In this document: positions 9,584 to 18,326 of the stretch, one piece after another
How the letters are laid out: every line of letters begins with the position of its first letter
How positions within the stretch are numbered: the stretch's first letter is position 1
Origin: Mesorhizobium sp.
Lineage (GTDB): Bacteria; Pseudomonadota; Alphaproteobacteria; Rhizobiales; Rhizobiaceae
DNA length: 64,000 bases
Direction of reading: 5' to 3'
NCBI RefSeq assembly: GCF_023954305.1
Contig: NZ_JAMLIG010000001.1
Location: 3,616,001-3,680,000 of the forward strand
Program-made: the position numbers and the translations under genes
Notes under the pieces: model-generated
Told to the model about the DNA's origin: nothing
Database searches by the model: none
Seen by the model: the letters and a program-made list of their open reading frames with translations, nothing else

Positions 9584-10621
9584 ATGCTCGCATTCATCAT
9601 CAGGCGGCTTGGCACCATGGTGATCACCATGCTCTGCCTGACCATGGTCGTCTTCTACATGGTCAATCTCGAGCCGAACCTGAGGAAGCTGTCGATCAGC
9701 CAGCTCGACATGCGCTCGTCGGACGAGCACATCGAGCAGTGGCTGGTGAAGAACGGCTTCCGCGAAAACTTCTTCGTCCGCTACGGCCAGTGGCTCGGCG
9801 TGATCAAGCGCACACCCGACGTCGACCCGGCGACCGGCAAGGCGGCGCCACGCTACAAAGCCTGCCCGCAGCCCAACGAGCCCTATTACGGCGGCATCCT
9901 GCAGGGCGAATTCGGCTGTTCGACCAAGTTCAAGACCACCGTCGAGGCGAAGCTCTGGCCGGCGCTCGGCGCCACCGGCGTGCTGATGTTCTGGGTTATG
10001 GTAACCATGGTGCCGATCTCGCTGCTGATCGGCATCCTGGCGGGGATGCGCGAAGGCTCGCGCACCGACCGCAGCCTGTCCGTGGCGTCGATCGCGACGA
10101 CGGCGACGCCGGAATATGTCTCCGGCGTCATCTTCACCGTCATCTTCGCCTCCTGGCTCGGCTGGCTCAACGGCTCGGCCGCGTCCGCGACGGCGCAGGG
10201 AGTCAATTTCTACAACTTCACCCTGCCGGTCATGACGATGGCGATCTACGGCATCGGCTACATCGCCCGCATGACGCGGGCCTCGATGGTCGAGGTGATG
10301 ACACAGCAATATATTCGCACGGCGCGGCTGAAAGGCCTGAGCTTCTCCTCGGTCGTCATCAAGCACGCCCTGCGCAACGCGCTGATCGCACCCTTCACGG
10401 TCATCATGTTGCAGTTTCCATGGCTTCTGACCGGCGTCGTCATCGTCGAGACGATGTTCCGCTACCAGGGCTTCGGCTTTACGCTGGTGGAGGCAGCCGG
10501 CAACAACGACATCGACCTTTTGCTCGGCTGCTCGCTGGTATCGGTATTCGTCGTGCTGTTCACCCAGCTGATCTCCGATATCGGCTACGCCTATCTCAAC
10601 CCGCGCATCCGCGTGCAGTGA
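9584..10621 (+). CDS. ABC transporter permease (DppB/OppB type)
   Basis: A 345-residue inner-membrane permease. The first helix near residues 5-28 (RRLGTMVITMLCLTMVVFYMVN) is followed by a large periplasmic insertion, about residues 30-120, with two cysteines (YKACPQPNEPYYGG, GEFGCSTKF), longer than in E. coli DppB. The cytoplasmic coupling loop is recognisable (YIRTARLKGLSFSSVVIKHALRNALIA, the EAA-type motif). Ribosome site AGGGGA stands just before the ATG. Pairs with the next permease to form the membrane channel. Confidence 0.88.
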   Translation: MLAFIIRRLGTMVITMLCLTMVVFYMVNLEPNLRKLSISQLDMRSSDEHIEQWLVKNGFRENFFVRYGQWLGVIKRTPDVDPATGKAAPRYKACPQPNEPYYGGILQGEFGCSTKFKTTVEAKLWPALGATGVLMFWVMVTMVPISLLIGILAGMREGSRTDRSLSVASIATTATPEYVSGVIFTVIFASWLGWLNGSAASATAQGVNFYNFTLPVMTMAIYGIGYIARMTRASMVEVMTQQYIRTARLKGLSFSSVVIKHALRNALIAPFTVIMLQFPWLLTGVVIVETMFRYQGFGFTLVEAAGNNDIDLLLGCSLVSVFVVLFTQLISDIGYAYLNPRIRVQ

Positions 10622-10634
10622 CGAAGGGCAGGGG

Positions 10635-11834
10635 ATGCAGTTCGAAAACATAGGCGGGTTTCAGGTCCTCATCGGCGTGATCGCGCGTTTCTGGCCGGTC
10701 TGGCTGGCGCTGGCGATCGTGCTGAGCGCCAGTTTCGTCTACCGCAAACGGCTCGGGCTCTACGGCGAACTGTTTTCCAACTCGGTCGGCGTCGCCGGTG
10801 TAACGATCTGCCTGTTCTGGCTGTTTACGGCGATCTTCGCGCCGCTGATCGCCCCGTTCGACCCGCTCAGCCAGGTCGCGGTGATGAAGGACGCGCTGCC
10901 CGGGACGGTGGTGCCGGACACGAGCGACGTCTACTATTTCGGCGGCGACAAGCTGGCGCGGGACGTGTTCTCCCGCATGGTCTACGGCAGCCAGATCGTG
11001 CTCGTCATCGCCCCGTTCGCCACGCTGTTCGCGTTGATGGTCGGCATCACGCTCGGCCTGCCGGCCGGCTATTACGGCGGCCGCATAGATTCCTTCCTGT
11101 CGTTCCTGGCCAACCTCGTCCTGGCCTTCCCGGTGATCCTGCTGTTCTACCTGTTGGTCACGCCGGAGATCCGGCAACTTTCCTTTGACAGCTGGTTCAG
11201 TCAGATGACGGGCATAGGGGTTTCCATCCCCCGCGCGCTTGCCGCCTTCTTCTTCCTGTTCCCGATCGTCTTCTTCGTCGTGCTGTTCTGGACGCGGTTC
11301 AAGAACCGGCCTGACCGGCTGTGGATCCAACTGGCCTTGACGATCCTCATCGGCGGCTGGGTCTATCTCGGCCTTGTCTTCTCGGTCGATCCGTTCGGAC
11401 TGATCTCGATCGAGCCGTCGACGCTCAACATCTTCGTCGCTGTGGTGTTCGCCTCCTCGCCCGGCGTGTTCCGAATCGTCCGCGGCCTCGTCATGGACAT
11501 CAAGACGCGCGACTACGTGGCGGCGGCGCAGACGCGCGGCGAGAGCCCGTGGTACATCATGATCTGGGAGATCCTGCCCAACGCCCGCGGCCCGCTGATC
11601 GTCGATGCCTGTCTGCGTATCGGCTACACCACGATCCTGCTCGGGACGCTCGGCTATTTCGGCCTCGGGCTGGCACCGGAAAGCCCGGACTGGGGAACCG
11701 CGATCAAGGACGCCTCGCGGCTCCTGCGTTCCTTCATCCATCCCGCACTGCCGCCGACGATCGCGCTGATGAGTTTCGTGCTGGGATTGAACCTGCTGGC
11801 GGATGCGCTGCGCGAGCAGTCGCTGAAGGATTGA
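10635..11834 (+). CDS. ABC transporter permease (DppC/OppC type)
   Basis: A 399-residue inner-membrane permease that begins 13 bases after the previous gene. About seven hydrophobic segments are visible, more than the usual six, because of an extra pair in the middle (around residues 195-270, PRALAAFFFLFPIVFFVVLFW and LALTILIGGWVYLGLVF). The EAA loop is clear (TRDYVAAAQTRGESPWYIMIWEILPNARGPLI). Second half of the import channel. The ATPase gene starts 10 bases downstream, so the block is one operon. Confidence 0.88.
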   Translation: MQFENIGGFQVLIGVIARFWPVWLALAIVLSASFVYRKRLGLYGELFSNSVGVAGVTICLFWLFTAIFAPLIAPFDPLSQVAVMKDALPGTVVPDTSDVYYFGGDKLARDVFSRMVYGSQIVLVIAPFATLFALMVGITLGLPAGYYGGRIDSFLSFLANLVLAFPVILLFYLLVTPEIRQLSFDSWFSQMTGIGVSIPRALAAFFFLFPIVFFVVLFWTRFKNRPDRLWIQLALTILIGGWVYLGLVFSVDPFGLISIEPSTLNIFVAVVFASSPGVFRIVRGLVMDIKTRDYVAAAQTRGESPWYIMIWEILPNARGPLIVDACLRIGYTTILLGTLGYFGLGLAPESPDWGTAIKDASRLLRSFIHPALPPTIALMSFVLGLNLLADALREQSLKD

Positions 11835-11844
11835 GAGGCAGACG

Positions 11845-14262
11845 ATGAACGAAGCCGTCAAAGCCACGACCGTCGCCGGTGCCCAGCCGATCATCGAGAT
11901 CGAGAACCTGTCGATCTCCTTCTTCACCAAGCGCGGCGAGATTCCCGCCGTGATGGACTTCTCCTGCACGGTGATGCCGGGCGAGGCGATGGGGATCGTC
12001 GGCGAGAGCGGCTGCGGCAAGTCGACCGTCTCGCTCGGCATCATGCGCGACCTGTCGAACGTCGGGAAGATCGTCGGCGGGCGGATCAAGTTCCAGGGCC
12101 GTGACATGGGCGACATGTCGGAGGAGGAACTGCGCCAGATCCGCGGCAACAAGATCGCGATGATCTACCAGGAGCCGATGGCGTCGCTGAACCCGGCGAT
12201 GAAGATCGGTCAGCAATTGATGGAAGTGCCGATCATCCACGAGAAGGTGTCGAAGGAAGAGGCTTACGAGCGCTCGCTGGCGATGCTGAAGGCGGTGCGC
12301 CTGCCCGACCCGCCGCGGATGATGAATTCCTATCCGCACCAGCTCTCCGGCGGGCAGCAGCAGCGCATCGTCATCGCCATGGCGCTGCTGTCGAAGCCGG
12401 CGCTGCTGCTTCTCGACGAGCCCACGACCGCGCTCGACGTGACGGTCGAGGCCGGCATCGTCGAACTGGTGAAGGGGCTCGGCAAGGAGTTCGGCACGTC
12501 GATGATCTTCGTGTCGCACAATCTCGGGCTGATCCTCGAGACCTGCGACCGGATCACGGTGATGTATTCCGGCGAGGCGGTGGAGACCGGCAAGATCAAG
12601 GACGTGTTCGACCGGATGCGGCACCCTTATACGCAAGGGTTGTTCCGCTCGATCCCGCTGCCTGGCGCCGACAAGAATTCGCGGCCGCTGGTGGCGATCC
12701 CCGGCCAACTGCCGCTGCCGCACGAGCGGCCGAAGGGCTGCAATTTCGGGCCGCGCTGCCATCACTTCGTCGAGGGCCTGTGCAACGCCGCCGAGATTCC
12801 GATGATCGCAGTCGAGGGCCACGACAACCATTTCAGCCGCTGCGTGCGCTTCAACGAGATCGACTGGGAGGCGCTGCCGCCCAATGCGACGACGGCCAAG
12901 GAACCGGTGAAGCCGGGCGCGCCGATGCTGAAGATCGAGGAGCTGAAGAAATACTATAAGGTGTCGGCCAACGAGATCTTCGGCGGCGCTGAATCCCGCA
13001 CCGTCAAGGCCAACGAGACGATCTCCTTCCTCGCGCGCGAAAGCGAGACGGTGGCGATCGTCGGCGAGTCCGGCTGCGGCAAGTCGACCCTCGCCAAGAT
13101 CCTGCTCGGGCTGGAGACGGCGACCGAGGGAGGCGTGACGCTGGGCAACCGTCAGATCGCCGACACGTCGATCGAGAAGCGCGACGTCGAGACGATCTCG
13201 TCGATCCAGATGGTGTTCCAGAACCCGTTCGACACGCTGAACCCCAGCCATTCGGTCGGCTCGCAGATCATCCGCACGCTGGAGAAATTCGGCGTCGGCA
13301 AGACTGTGGCGGAGCGGCGGTCGCGGATGCTGGAGCTGCTCGACCTGGTCAAGCTACCCCGCGCGTTCGAGACGCGCATGCCGCGCCAACTCTCTGGCGG
13401 GCAGAAGCAGCGCATCGGTGTGGCGCGAGCTTTTGCCGGCATGGCCAAGGTGGTGGTGGCCGACGAGCCGGTGTCGGCGCTCGACGTGTCCGTGCAGGCC
13501 GCGGTGACCGAACTGCTGATGGACATCCAGCGCAAGAACAAGACGACGATGCTGTTCATTAGCCACGACCTGTCGGTGGTGCGCTACATCGCCGACCGGG
13601 TGGTGGTGATGTATCTCGGCCATATCGTGGAGCAGGGGACCACCGACCAGATATTCCAGCCGCCCTACCATCCCTATACGGAAGCACTGCTCTCGGCGAT
13701 CCCGATCGCCGACACGAGCGTGGTGAAGAAGCACGTGGTGCTCGAAGGCGACATCCCGTCTGCGATGAACCCGCCGCCCGGCTGTCCGTTCCAGACGCGC
13801 TGCAACTACAAGAAGCTGGTGCCAGGCGACTTGTGCGAGCGCGAGGTGCCGCCGATGCGCGATCTCGGTGGCGGCCACCAGGTGAAGTGCCATCTGTCGC
13901 AGGAAATATTCGAAGGGATGGAAAACGTGATCTCGTTCGCCGGCGAGGTTTCGGACGGCATTCCGGACGATGCGCCGCACGGATCGGGGCCAGGTTTCGC
14001 GGGCAAGCCCCCGCAGCGCCCCCACGGCAAGTCTGGAAGCGCGGCGGCCGGGGTGCTCGCGGGGGAAATCATCGAGGACGAGAACGAAGCCGATGCCCGT
14101 CGCGAAGCGCTGCGGGACGACGATCCCCCCGCGGCGGACGAGGCCAATGCCGGCGTTCTGCCAGTCATGCCGGGGCAGGTGGGTGAGGGCCGTCAGGCAG
14201 ACGACGCGGACGTCCCGTCGGCCTTCGACGACGGCACCGAAGGCAACCGCACGCGGCATTGA
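11845..14262 (+). CDS. Fused double ABC ATPase of a peptide-type importer (DppD-DppF fusion)
   Basis: An 805-residue protein with two complete ABC ATPase cassettes. The first has Walker A GESGCGKST (about residue 54), signature LSGGQQQR and Walker B LLLLDEPTTALD. The second has Walker A GESGCGKST (about 408), signature LSGGQKQR and Walker B VVVADEPVSALD. Each cassette is followed by an oligopeptide-transporter C-terminal domain with its cysteines. This fusion replaces the separate DppD and DppF subunits, so one chain can drive the two permeases. The last ~110 residues form an unusual acidic, glycine- and proline-rich tail (for example DENEADARREALRDDDPP) that is not part of known ABC domains and looks disordered. 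Confidence 0.9.
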   Translation: MNEAVKATTVAGAQPIIEIENLSISFFTKRGEIPAVMDFSCTVMPGEAMGIVGESGCGKSTVSLGIMRDLSNVGKIVGGRIKFQGRDMGDMSEEELRQIRGNKIAMIYQEPMASLNPAMKIGQQLMEVPIIHEKVSKEEAYERSLAMLKAVRLPDPPRMMNSYPHQLSGGQQQRIVIAMALLSKPALLLLDEPTTALDVTVEAGIVELVKGLGKEFGTSMIFVSHNLGLILETCDRITVMYSGEAVETGKIKDVFDRMRHPYTQGLFRSIPLPGADKNSRPLVAIPGQLPLPHERPKGCNFGPRCHHFVEGLCNAAEIPMIAVEGHDNHFSRCVRFNEIDWEALPPNATTAKEPVKPGAPMLKIEELKKYYKVSANEIFGGAESRTVKANETISFLARESETVAIVGESGCGKSTLAKILLGLETATEGGVTLGNRQIADTSIEKRDVETISSIQMVFQNPFDTLNPSHSVGSQIIRTLEKFGVGKTVAERRSRMLELLDLVKLPRAFETRMPRQLSGGQKQRIGVARAFAGMAKVVVADEPVSALDVSVQAAVTELLMDIQRKNKTTMLFISHDLSVVRYIADRVVVMYLGHIVEQGTTDQIFQPPYHPYTEALLSAIPIADTSVVKKHVVLEGDIPSAMNPPPGCPFQTRCNYKKLVPGDLCEREVPPMRDLGGGHQVKCHLSQEIFEGMENVISFAGEVSDGIPDDAPHGSGPGFAGKPPQRPHGKSGSAAAGVLAGEIIEDENEADARREALRDDDPPAADEANAGVLPVMPGQVGEGRQADDADVPSAFDDGTEGNRTRH

Positions 14263-14271
14263 TCGCTCGGG

Positions 14272-14862
14272 TCAGCGGCAGCTTTCCAGCTGCTTCTCGT
14301 AGCGGATCGCCATTTCGGCCGTCTCGCGCGCGGTGCGCTGGAGACCCGCGTTCGAGCGCCAGGTACCCTTGCCGAAGGCGGACCAGCCGGAATAATAGGC
14401 GAGGTAGAGGCTGTAGGCATCGTTGGGGGCGACGCCGTAGGTCTTGGCCGTCTTCCCATGATACCAGCCGACGAAGTCGACCGCGTCGTCGAAATCGTCG
14501 CGGCTCGAGGAGAAGCCGCCGCGTTCCTTCTTGTACTGCGCCCAGGTTCCGTCGAGTGCCTGCGCATAGCCATAGGCGCTCGACTGGCGCTTCCAGGGGA
14601 TGAATCCCAGCAGCTGCGTGCGCGGCGGACGGGCATTGGATTTGAAGCCGGATTCCTTGCGGATGGTGGCCAGGAGGATCGCCATCGGGATGCCGTGCCG
14701 ACGCTCGGCCTTCTTCGCCGACCGCTGCCAATTGCTGATCCAGCCGTCCTGCTGTTCGAGCACCGCGCAGACGTCGTTAATGTTGCGCGGCTGCGTGGCG
14801 CAGCCGGCGAGGCCGACCGCGAGGGCGACGAAGACAATTTTATTCAAATGCCGGCGAGCCAT
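14272..14862 (-). CDS. Lytic transglycosylase-like lipoprotein (SLT domain)
   Basis: A 196-residue protein. The N-terminus MARRHLNKIVFVALAVGLAGC is a lipoprotein signal with lipobox LAGC, so Cys-21 would carry the lipid. The SLT/lysozyme-like domain follows, with the likely catalytic glutamate in LLATIRKESGF and the usual YGYAQALDGTWAQY segment. It probably cuts peptidoglycan from the inner face of the outer membrane. The frame continues upstream to another ATG at 14943, but that would put 27 residues before the signal sequence, so 14862 is preferred. Faces the preT promoter divergently and ends 9 bases from the ABC ATPase gene on the other strand. Confidence 0.85.
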   Translation of the reverse strand: MARRHLNKIVFVALAVGLAGCATQPRNINDVCAVLEQQDGWISNWQRSAKKAERRHGIPMAILLATIRKESGFKSNARPPRTQLLGFIPWKRQSSAYGYAQALDGTWAQYKKERGGFSSSRDDFDDAVDFVGWYHGKTAKTYGVAPNDAYSLYLAYYSGWSAFGKGTWRSNAGLQRTARETAEMAIRYEKQLESCR

Positions 14863-14926
14863 GGCGCATTCATGCCGCGGATTGGTGAAGCGGCGGTTCG
14901 CAAGCATCCTTAACGGATCGCTAACG

Positions 14927-14941
14927 GACCAAGGGCTGGTC
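14927..14941. promoter_or_regulatory. Perfect palindrome in the preT upstream region
   Basis: GACCA-AGGGC-TGGTC is a 5+5+5 interrupted palindrome. Its half-sites are the GACCA/TGGTC halves of the known RutR consensus, but the spacer is 5 bases instead of 2, so it may be a degenerate accessory site or chance. It lies between the divergent starts of the transglycosylase and preT. Confidence 0.3.
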
Positions 14942-14999
14942 AAATATGAGAAAACAAGTCAAGTTAAAATGCAGAGAAATCAGCCGGTTGAGCAGTTTT

Positions 15000-15015
15000 T
15001 TGACCGATTGATAAA
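15000..15015. promoter_or_regulatory. Candidate RutR-like operator upstream of preT
   Basis: TTGACCGATTGATAAA matches 11 of 14 fixed positions of the E. coli RutR consensus TTGACCANNTGGTCAA. It stands about 54 bases before the preT start, flanked by T and A runs. A second and better match lies near the rutR-like gene at 25016. The call rests on pattern similarity plus the presence of a RutR-type regulator in the same cluster. Confidence 0.5.
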
Positions 15016-15068
15016 ATTTTTTCCTGTGCTAGCATTTGCCCAACAAACAACAATGGGGAACTGCTGAG

Positions 15069-16433
15069 ATGGCCACAGGCCAGTTGAAGGACGGGATAGT
15101 CGCGGGCCGGCTCGCGCCCGCCCAATACGCGGATAATTTCTCCGACCTGCATCCGCCGCTCGATCACCACGAGGCGCTGGTCGAGGCCGACCGGTGCTAT
15201 TTCTGCTACGATGCGCCCTGCATGCAGGCATGTCCGACGTCGATCGACATCCCGCTGTTCATCCGACAGATCTCGACCGGCAATCCTTTGGGGTCGGCCA
15301 AGACCATCTTCGACCAGAACATCCTGGGCGGGATGTGTGCGCGCGTCTGCCCGACGGAGACGCTGTGCGAAGAAGTCTGCGTGCGCGAGACGGCCGAGGG
15401 AAAGCCGGTGCAGATCGGCCGGCTGCAGCGCTACGCGACAGACGTCGCGATGGGGCAGGGCAAGCAGTTCTACAGGCGCGCGGCGCCGACCGGCAAGAAG
15501 GTCGCGGTCGTCGGCGCGGGACCGGCGGGACTCGCGGCGGCGCACCGGCTGGCGGTGAAAGGCCACGACGTGACGATCTTCGAGGCGAAGCCGAAGTCCG
15601 GCGGCCTCAACGAATACGGCATTGCCGCCTACAAAAGCGTCGACGGCTTCGCCCAGGCGGAGGTCGACTATGTGACGGCGATCGGCGGCATCACCATCGA
15701 ACACGGTCGGGCTCTCGGACGCGACGTCCATCTCGCCGATCTGACGTCGATGTACGACGCGGTCTTTCTCGGCATGGGTCTGCCCGGGGTCAACGCGCTC
15801 AGGGCCGAGGGCGAGGATGTCGCGGGCGTCGACAACGCCGTCGACTTCATCGCCAACCTGCGCCAGGCCGAGGATCTCGCCAGCCTGCCGGTCGGGCGAC
15901 GCGTCGTCGTGATCGGCGGCGGCATGACCGCCATCGACGCGGCTGTGCAGTCGAAGTTGCTCGGCGCCGAGGAGGTGACCATCGCCTATCGCCGCGGCAA
16001 GGAGCAGATGAACGCCTCCGAATTCGAGCAGGATCTCGCTGCCTCCAAGGGCGTCATCATCCGGCACTGGGTACAGCCGAAGCGGGTCGTGGCCCAGTTC
16101 GGCAAGGTCACCGGCATCGAACTCGAATACACGGCCGACGCCGATGGCAAGCTGGTCGGCACGGGCCAGACGATCGTGCTCGCCGCCGACCAGGTGTTCA
16201 AGGCGATCGGGCAGAGCTTCGAGGCGGCGCCGCTGAACGGCTCCGGCGCGACGATCGCCCTGGAGAGGGGGCGCATCAAGGTCGACGCCGAGGGCCGCAC
16301 GTCGAACCCGAAGGTCTGGGCCGGCGGCGACTGCGTCGCCGATGCGCGCGAGGATCTTACCGTAGCGGCGGTCGCGGCGGGCAGGGACGCGGCGGAGAGC
16401 ATTCACCGGGTGCTGATGAGCGTGGCGGCCTAG
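15069..16433 (+). CDS. preT: NAD(P)-dependent dihydropyrimidine dehydrogenase, subunit PreT
   Basis: A 454-residue flavoprotein that with PreA reduces uracil and thymine to the 5,6-dihydro forms, the first step of reductive pyrimidine breakdown. The N-terminal iron-sulfur domain has the cysteine groups CYFCYDAPCMQACP and CARVCPTETLCEEVC. Two Rossmann motifs follow: GAGPAGLAAA for FAD and GGGMTAIDA for NAD(P)H. The ATG at 15069 has a GGGGAA ribosome site; a longer frame starting 33 bases upstream is less likely. Its last four bases overlap the end of hicA on the other strand, and the partner gene preA comes only after the hicBA pair, an unusual split. Confidence 0.92.
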   Translation: MATGQLKDGIVAGRLAPAQYADNFSDLHPPLDHHEALVEADRCYFCYDAPCMQACPTSIDIPLFIRQISTGNPLGSAKTIFDQNILGGMCARVCPTETLCEEVCVRETAEGKPVQIGRLQRYATDVAMGQGKQFYRRAAPTGKKVAVVGAGPAGLAAAHRLAVKGHDVTIFEAKPKSGGLNEYGIAAYKSVDGFAQAEVDYVTAIGGITIEHGRALGRDVHLADLTSMYDAVFLGMGLPGVNALRAEGEDVAGVDNAVDFIANLRQAEDLASLPVGRRVVVIGGGMTAIDAAVQSKLLGAEEVTIAYRRGKEQMNASEFEQDLAASKGVIIRHWVQPKRVVAQFGKVTGIELEYTADADGKLVGTGQTIVLAADQVFKAIGQSFEAAPLNGSGATIALERGRIKVDAEGRTSNPKVWAGGDCVADAREDLTVAAVAAGRDAAESIHRVLMSVAA

Positions 16434-16666
16434 AGGCTAGAGATGATCTCCTCGACAGAAAACCCGGACTTCTTGACGATGTCATTGAGTGTGCCGCGTG
16501 GCAGGGGTTTGTTACCATGAACCGGAACGCTGACGGCTCGAACTGGAGGACCGTCGTGAAGCAGGACGTGGTGACTTCCGCGAATGCGGTCGATCTTGAA
16601 GCCAAGCCGCAGCAATGCGCGCACGGCCTGCTTTCCGGACATGGTGGGCAGAGCCTTCGGGCTCAC
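16430..16666 (-). CDS. hicA: Type II toxin HicA (mRNA interferase)
   Basis: A 78-residue HicA/YcfA protein with a dsRBD-like fold. The catalytic histidine lies in GSHHVLLHDGPP and the usual PRGTLNDIVKKSGFSVEE segment closes the protein. GTG at 16666 is taken as the start because the LPTMSGKQAVRALLRLGF beginning resembles longer HicA N-termini and it follows the hicB stop by 2 bases; an ATG at 16642 is the alternative. HicA cleaves mRNA when not bound by HicB. The pair lies antisense between preT and preA. Confidence 0.88.
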   Translation of the reverse strand: MSPKALPTMSGKQAVRALLRLGFKIDRIRGSHHVLLHDGPPVRAVSVPVHGNKPLPRGTLNDIVKKSGFSVEEIISSL

Positions 16667-16668
16667 GG

Positions 16669-16899
16669 TCAGGCGGCGATGGTCAGATGATCAATCCGCA
16701 TCTCGACATCGTCCGGGATTTCCCAGCCCTGCTCGCGATACAGTTCGAGGACGGCCTCGATCGCTTCCTGGGCCATCGCCATCGCCTCTTCGTACGTCTC
16801 GCCATAGGAGACGACTTCGGGGATGGCCGGGACGAGGACGGTGAAGCCGCCCTCCGGCTCGGGCCGAAGATGGATCGTGTAGCGTCGTTCCGTCGTCAT
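16669..16899 (-). CDS. hicB: Type II antitoxin HicB
   Basis: A 76-residue HicB protein, mainly the partial RNase H-like domain (YTIHLRPEPEGGFTVLVPAIPEVVSYGETYEEAMAMA segment) without a long C-terminal DNA-binding domain. It neutralises HicA. Order is antitoxin first, then toxin 2 bases later, so translation is probably coupled. The ATG at 16899 is preferred to an upstream GTG. A weak inverted repeat (GCTTG...CAAGC, 16946-16963) upstream might be its operator. The promoter must lie in the 80 bases shared with the preA ribosome site. Confidence 0.85.
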   Translation of the reverse strand: MTTERRYTIHLRPEPEGGFTVLVPAIPEVVSYGETYEEAMAMAQEAIEAVLELYREQGWEIPDDVEMRIDHLTIAA

Positions 16900-16980
16900 G
16901 CGCACCCCGGGGACCGTGAGGCTTCGCACGACAGAATAGTTGCAAGCTTGAGATAATCCAAGCCCGAGGGAGAATTACCC

Positions 16981-18294
16981 ATGGCTGACATCCGCAACAA
17001 CTTCGTGGGCATCAAGTCGCCCAATCCGTTCTGGCTGGCCTCGGCGCCGCCGACTGACAAGGCCTATAATGTCGAGCGCGCCTTCAAGGCGGGCTGGGGC
17101 GGCGTCGTGTGGAAGACGCTGGGCGAGGAGGGCCCGCCGGTCGTCAACGTCAACGGCCCGCGCTACGGCGCCATCTGGGGCGCGGACCGGCGCCTGCTCG
17201 GCTTGAACAACATCGAGCTGATCACCGACCGCGACCTGCAGACCAATCTGCGCGAGATCAAGCAGGTCAAGATGAACTGGCCGGACCGCGCCATGGTCGT
17301 GTCGATCATGGTGCCCTGCGTGGAGGAAGCCTGGAAGGCAATCCTGCCCGTGGTCGAGGAGACGGGCGCCGACGGCATCGAACTGAACTTCGGCTGCCCG
17401 CACGGCATGTCGGAACGCGGCATGGGTGCTGCCGTCGGCCAGGTGCCCGAATATATCGAGATGGTGGTGCGGTGGTGCAAGGCGAACACCCGCATGCCGG
17501 TGATCACCAAGCTGACGCCGAACGTCACCGACATCCGCAAGCCCGCGCGTGCCGCGCTGGCGGGAGGCACGGACGCAGTTTCGCTGATCAACACGATCAA
17601 CTCGATCACCGCCGTCAATCTCGACACGTTCTCGCCCGAGCCGATGATCGACGGCAAGGGCACGCATGGCGGCTATTGCGGGCCGGCGGTCAAGCCGATC
17701 GCAATGAACATGGTGGCCGAGATCGCGCGGGATGCCGAAACCCGCGGCCTGCCCATCTCGGGCATCGGCGGTATCACCACGTGGCGCGACGCGGCCGAGT
17801 TCATGGCGCTCGGCGCCGGCAACGTGCAGGTCTGCACCGCGGCGATGACCTACGGCTTCAAGATCGTGCAGGAGATGATCGCCGGACTCGAGAACTGGAT
17901 GGACGAGAAGGGCCATCGCTCGCTCGACGACATCATCGGCCGGGCGACGCCCAACGTGACCGACTGGCAGTTCCTCAACCTCAACTACATTGCCAAGGCG
18001 CGGATCGACCAGGATCTGTGCATCAAGTGCGGCCGCTGCCACATCGCCTGCGAGGACACCTCGCACCAGGCGATCACCTCGATGGTCGACGGCAAGCGCC
18101 ACTTTGAGGTGATGGAGGACGAGTGCGTCGGCTGCAATCTCTGCGTCAACGTCTGCCCGGTGGAGGGCTGCATCGACATGGTGCCGCTGGCGGCGGGCGT
18201 GCTCGACCAGCGCACCGGCAAGACCGTCCAGCCGATCTACGCCAATTGGACGACGCATCCGAACAATCCGATGGCGAAGGTGGCGGCGGAGTGA
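16981..18294 (+). CDS. preA: NAD(P)-dependent dihydropyrimidine dehydrogenase, subunit PreA
   Basis: A 437-residue catalytic subunit. The first ~320 residues form the FMN-binding dihydroorotate-dehydrogenase-like barrel with the active-site cysteine loop GCPHGMSERGMGAA. The C-terminus carries two 4Fe-4S motifs (CIKCGRCHIACE and CVGCNLCVNVCPVEGC). With PreT it reduces uracil and thymine. A GAGGGAG ribosome site precedes the ATG. It is separated from preT by the antisense hicBA pair, though the two subunits are needed together, so transcription from preT must run through hicBA or preA must have its own promoter. Confidence 0.95.
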   Translation: MADIRNNFVGIKSPNPFWLASAPPTDKAYNVERAFKAGWGGVVWKTLGEEGPPVVNVNGPRYGAIWGADRRLLGLNNIELITDRDLQTNLREIKQVKMNWPDRAMVVSIMVPCVEEAWKAILPVVEETGADGIELNFGCPHGMSERGMGAAVGQVPEYIEMVVRWCKANTRMPVITKLTPNVTDIRKPARAALAGGTDAVSLINTINSITAVNLDTFSPEPMIDGKGTHGGYCGPAVKPIAMNMVAEIARDAETRGLPISGIGGITTWRDAAEFMALGAGNVQVCTAAMTYGFKIVQEMIAGLENWMDEKGHRSLDDIIGRATPNVTDWQFLNLNYIAKARIDQDLCIKCGRCHIACEDTSHQAITSMVDGKRHFEVMEDECVGCNLCVNVCPVEGCIDMVPLAAGVLDQRTGKTVQPIYANWTTHPNNPMAKVAAE

Positions 18295-18326
18295 GGTAGG
18301 CTTCGGCTGGCGGCGGGAGGAGCGCC

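Noticed and set aside
7725..9593. Open minus-strand frame of about 622 codons opposite the family 5 binding protein
   Set aside because: Antisense shadow; no recognisable domain, and the plus strand encodes a clear Tat-exported binding protein.
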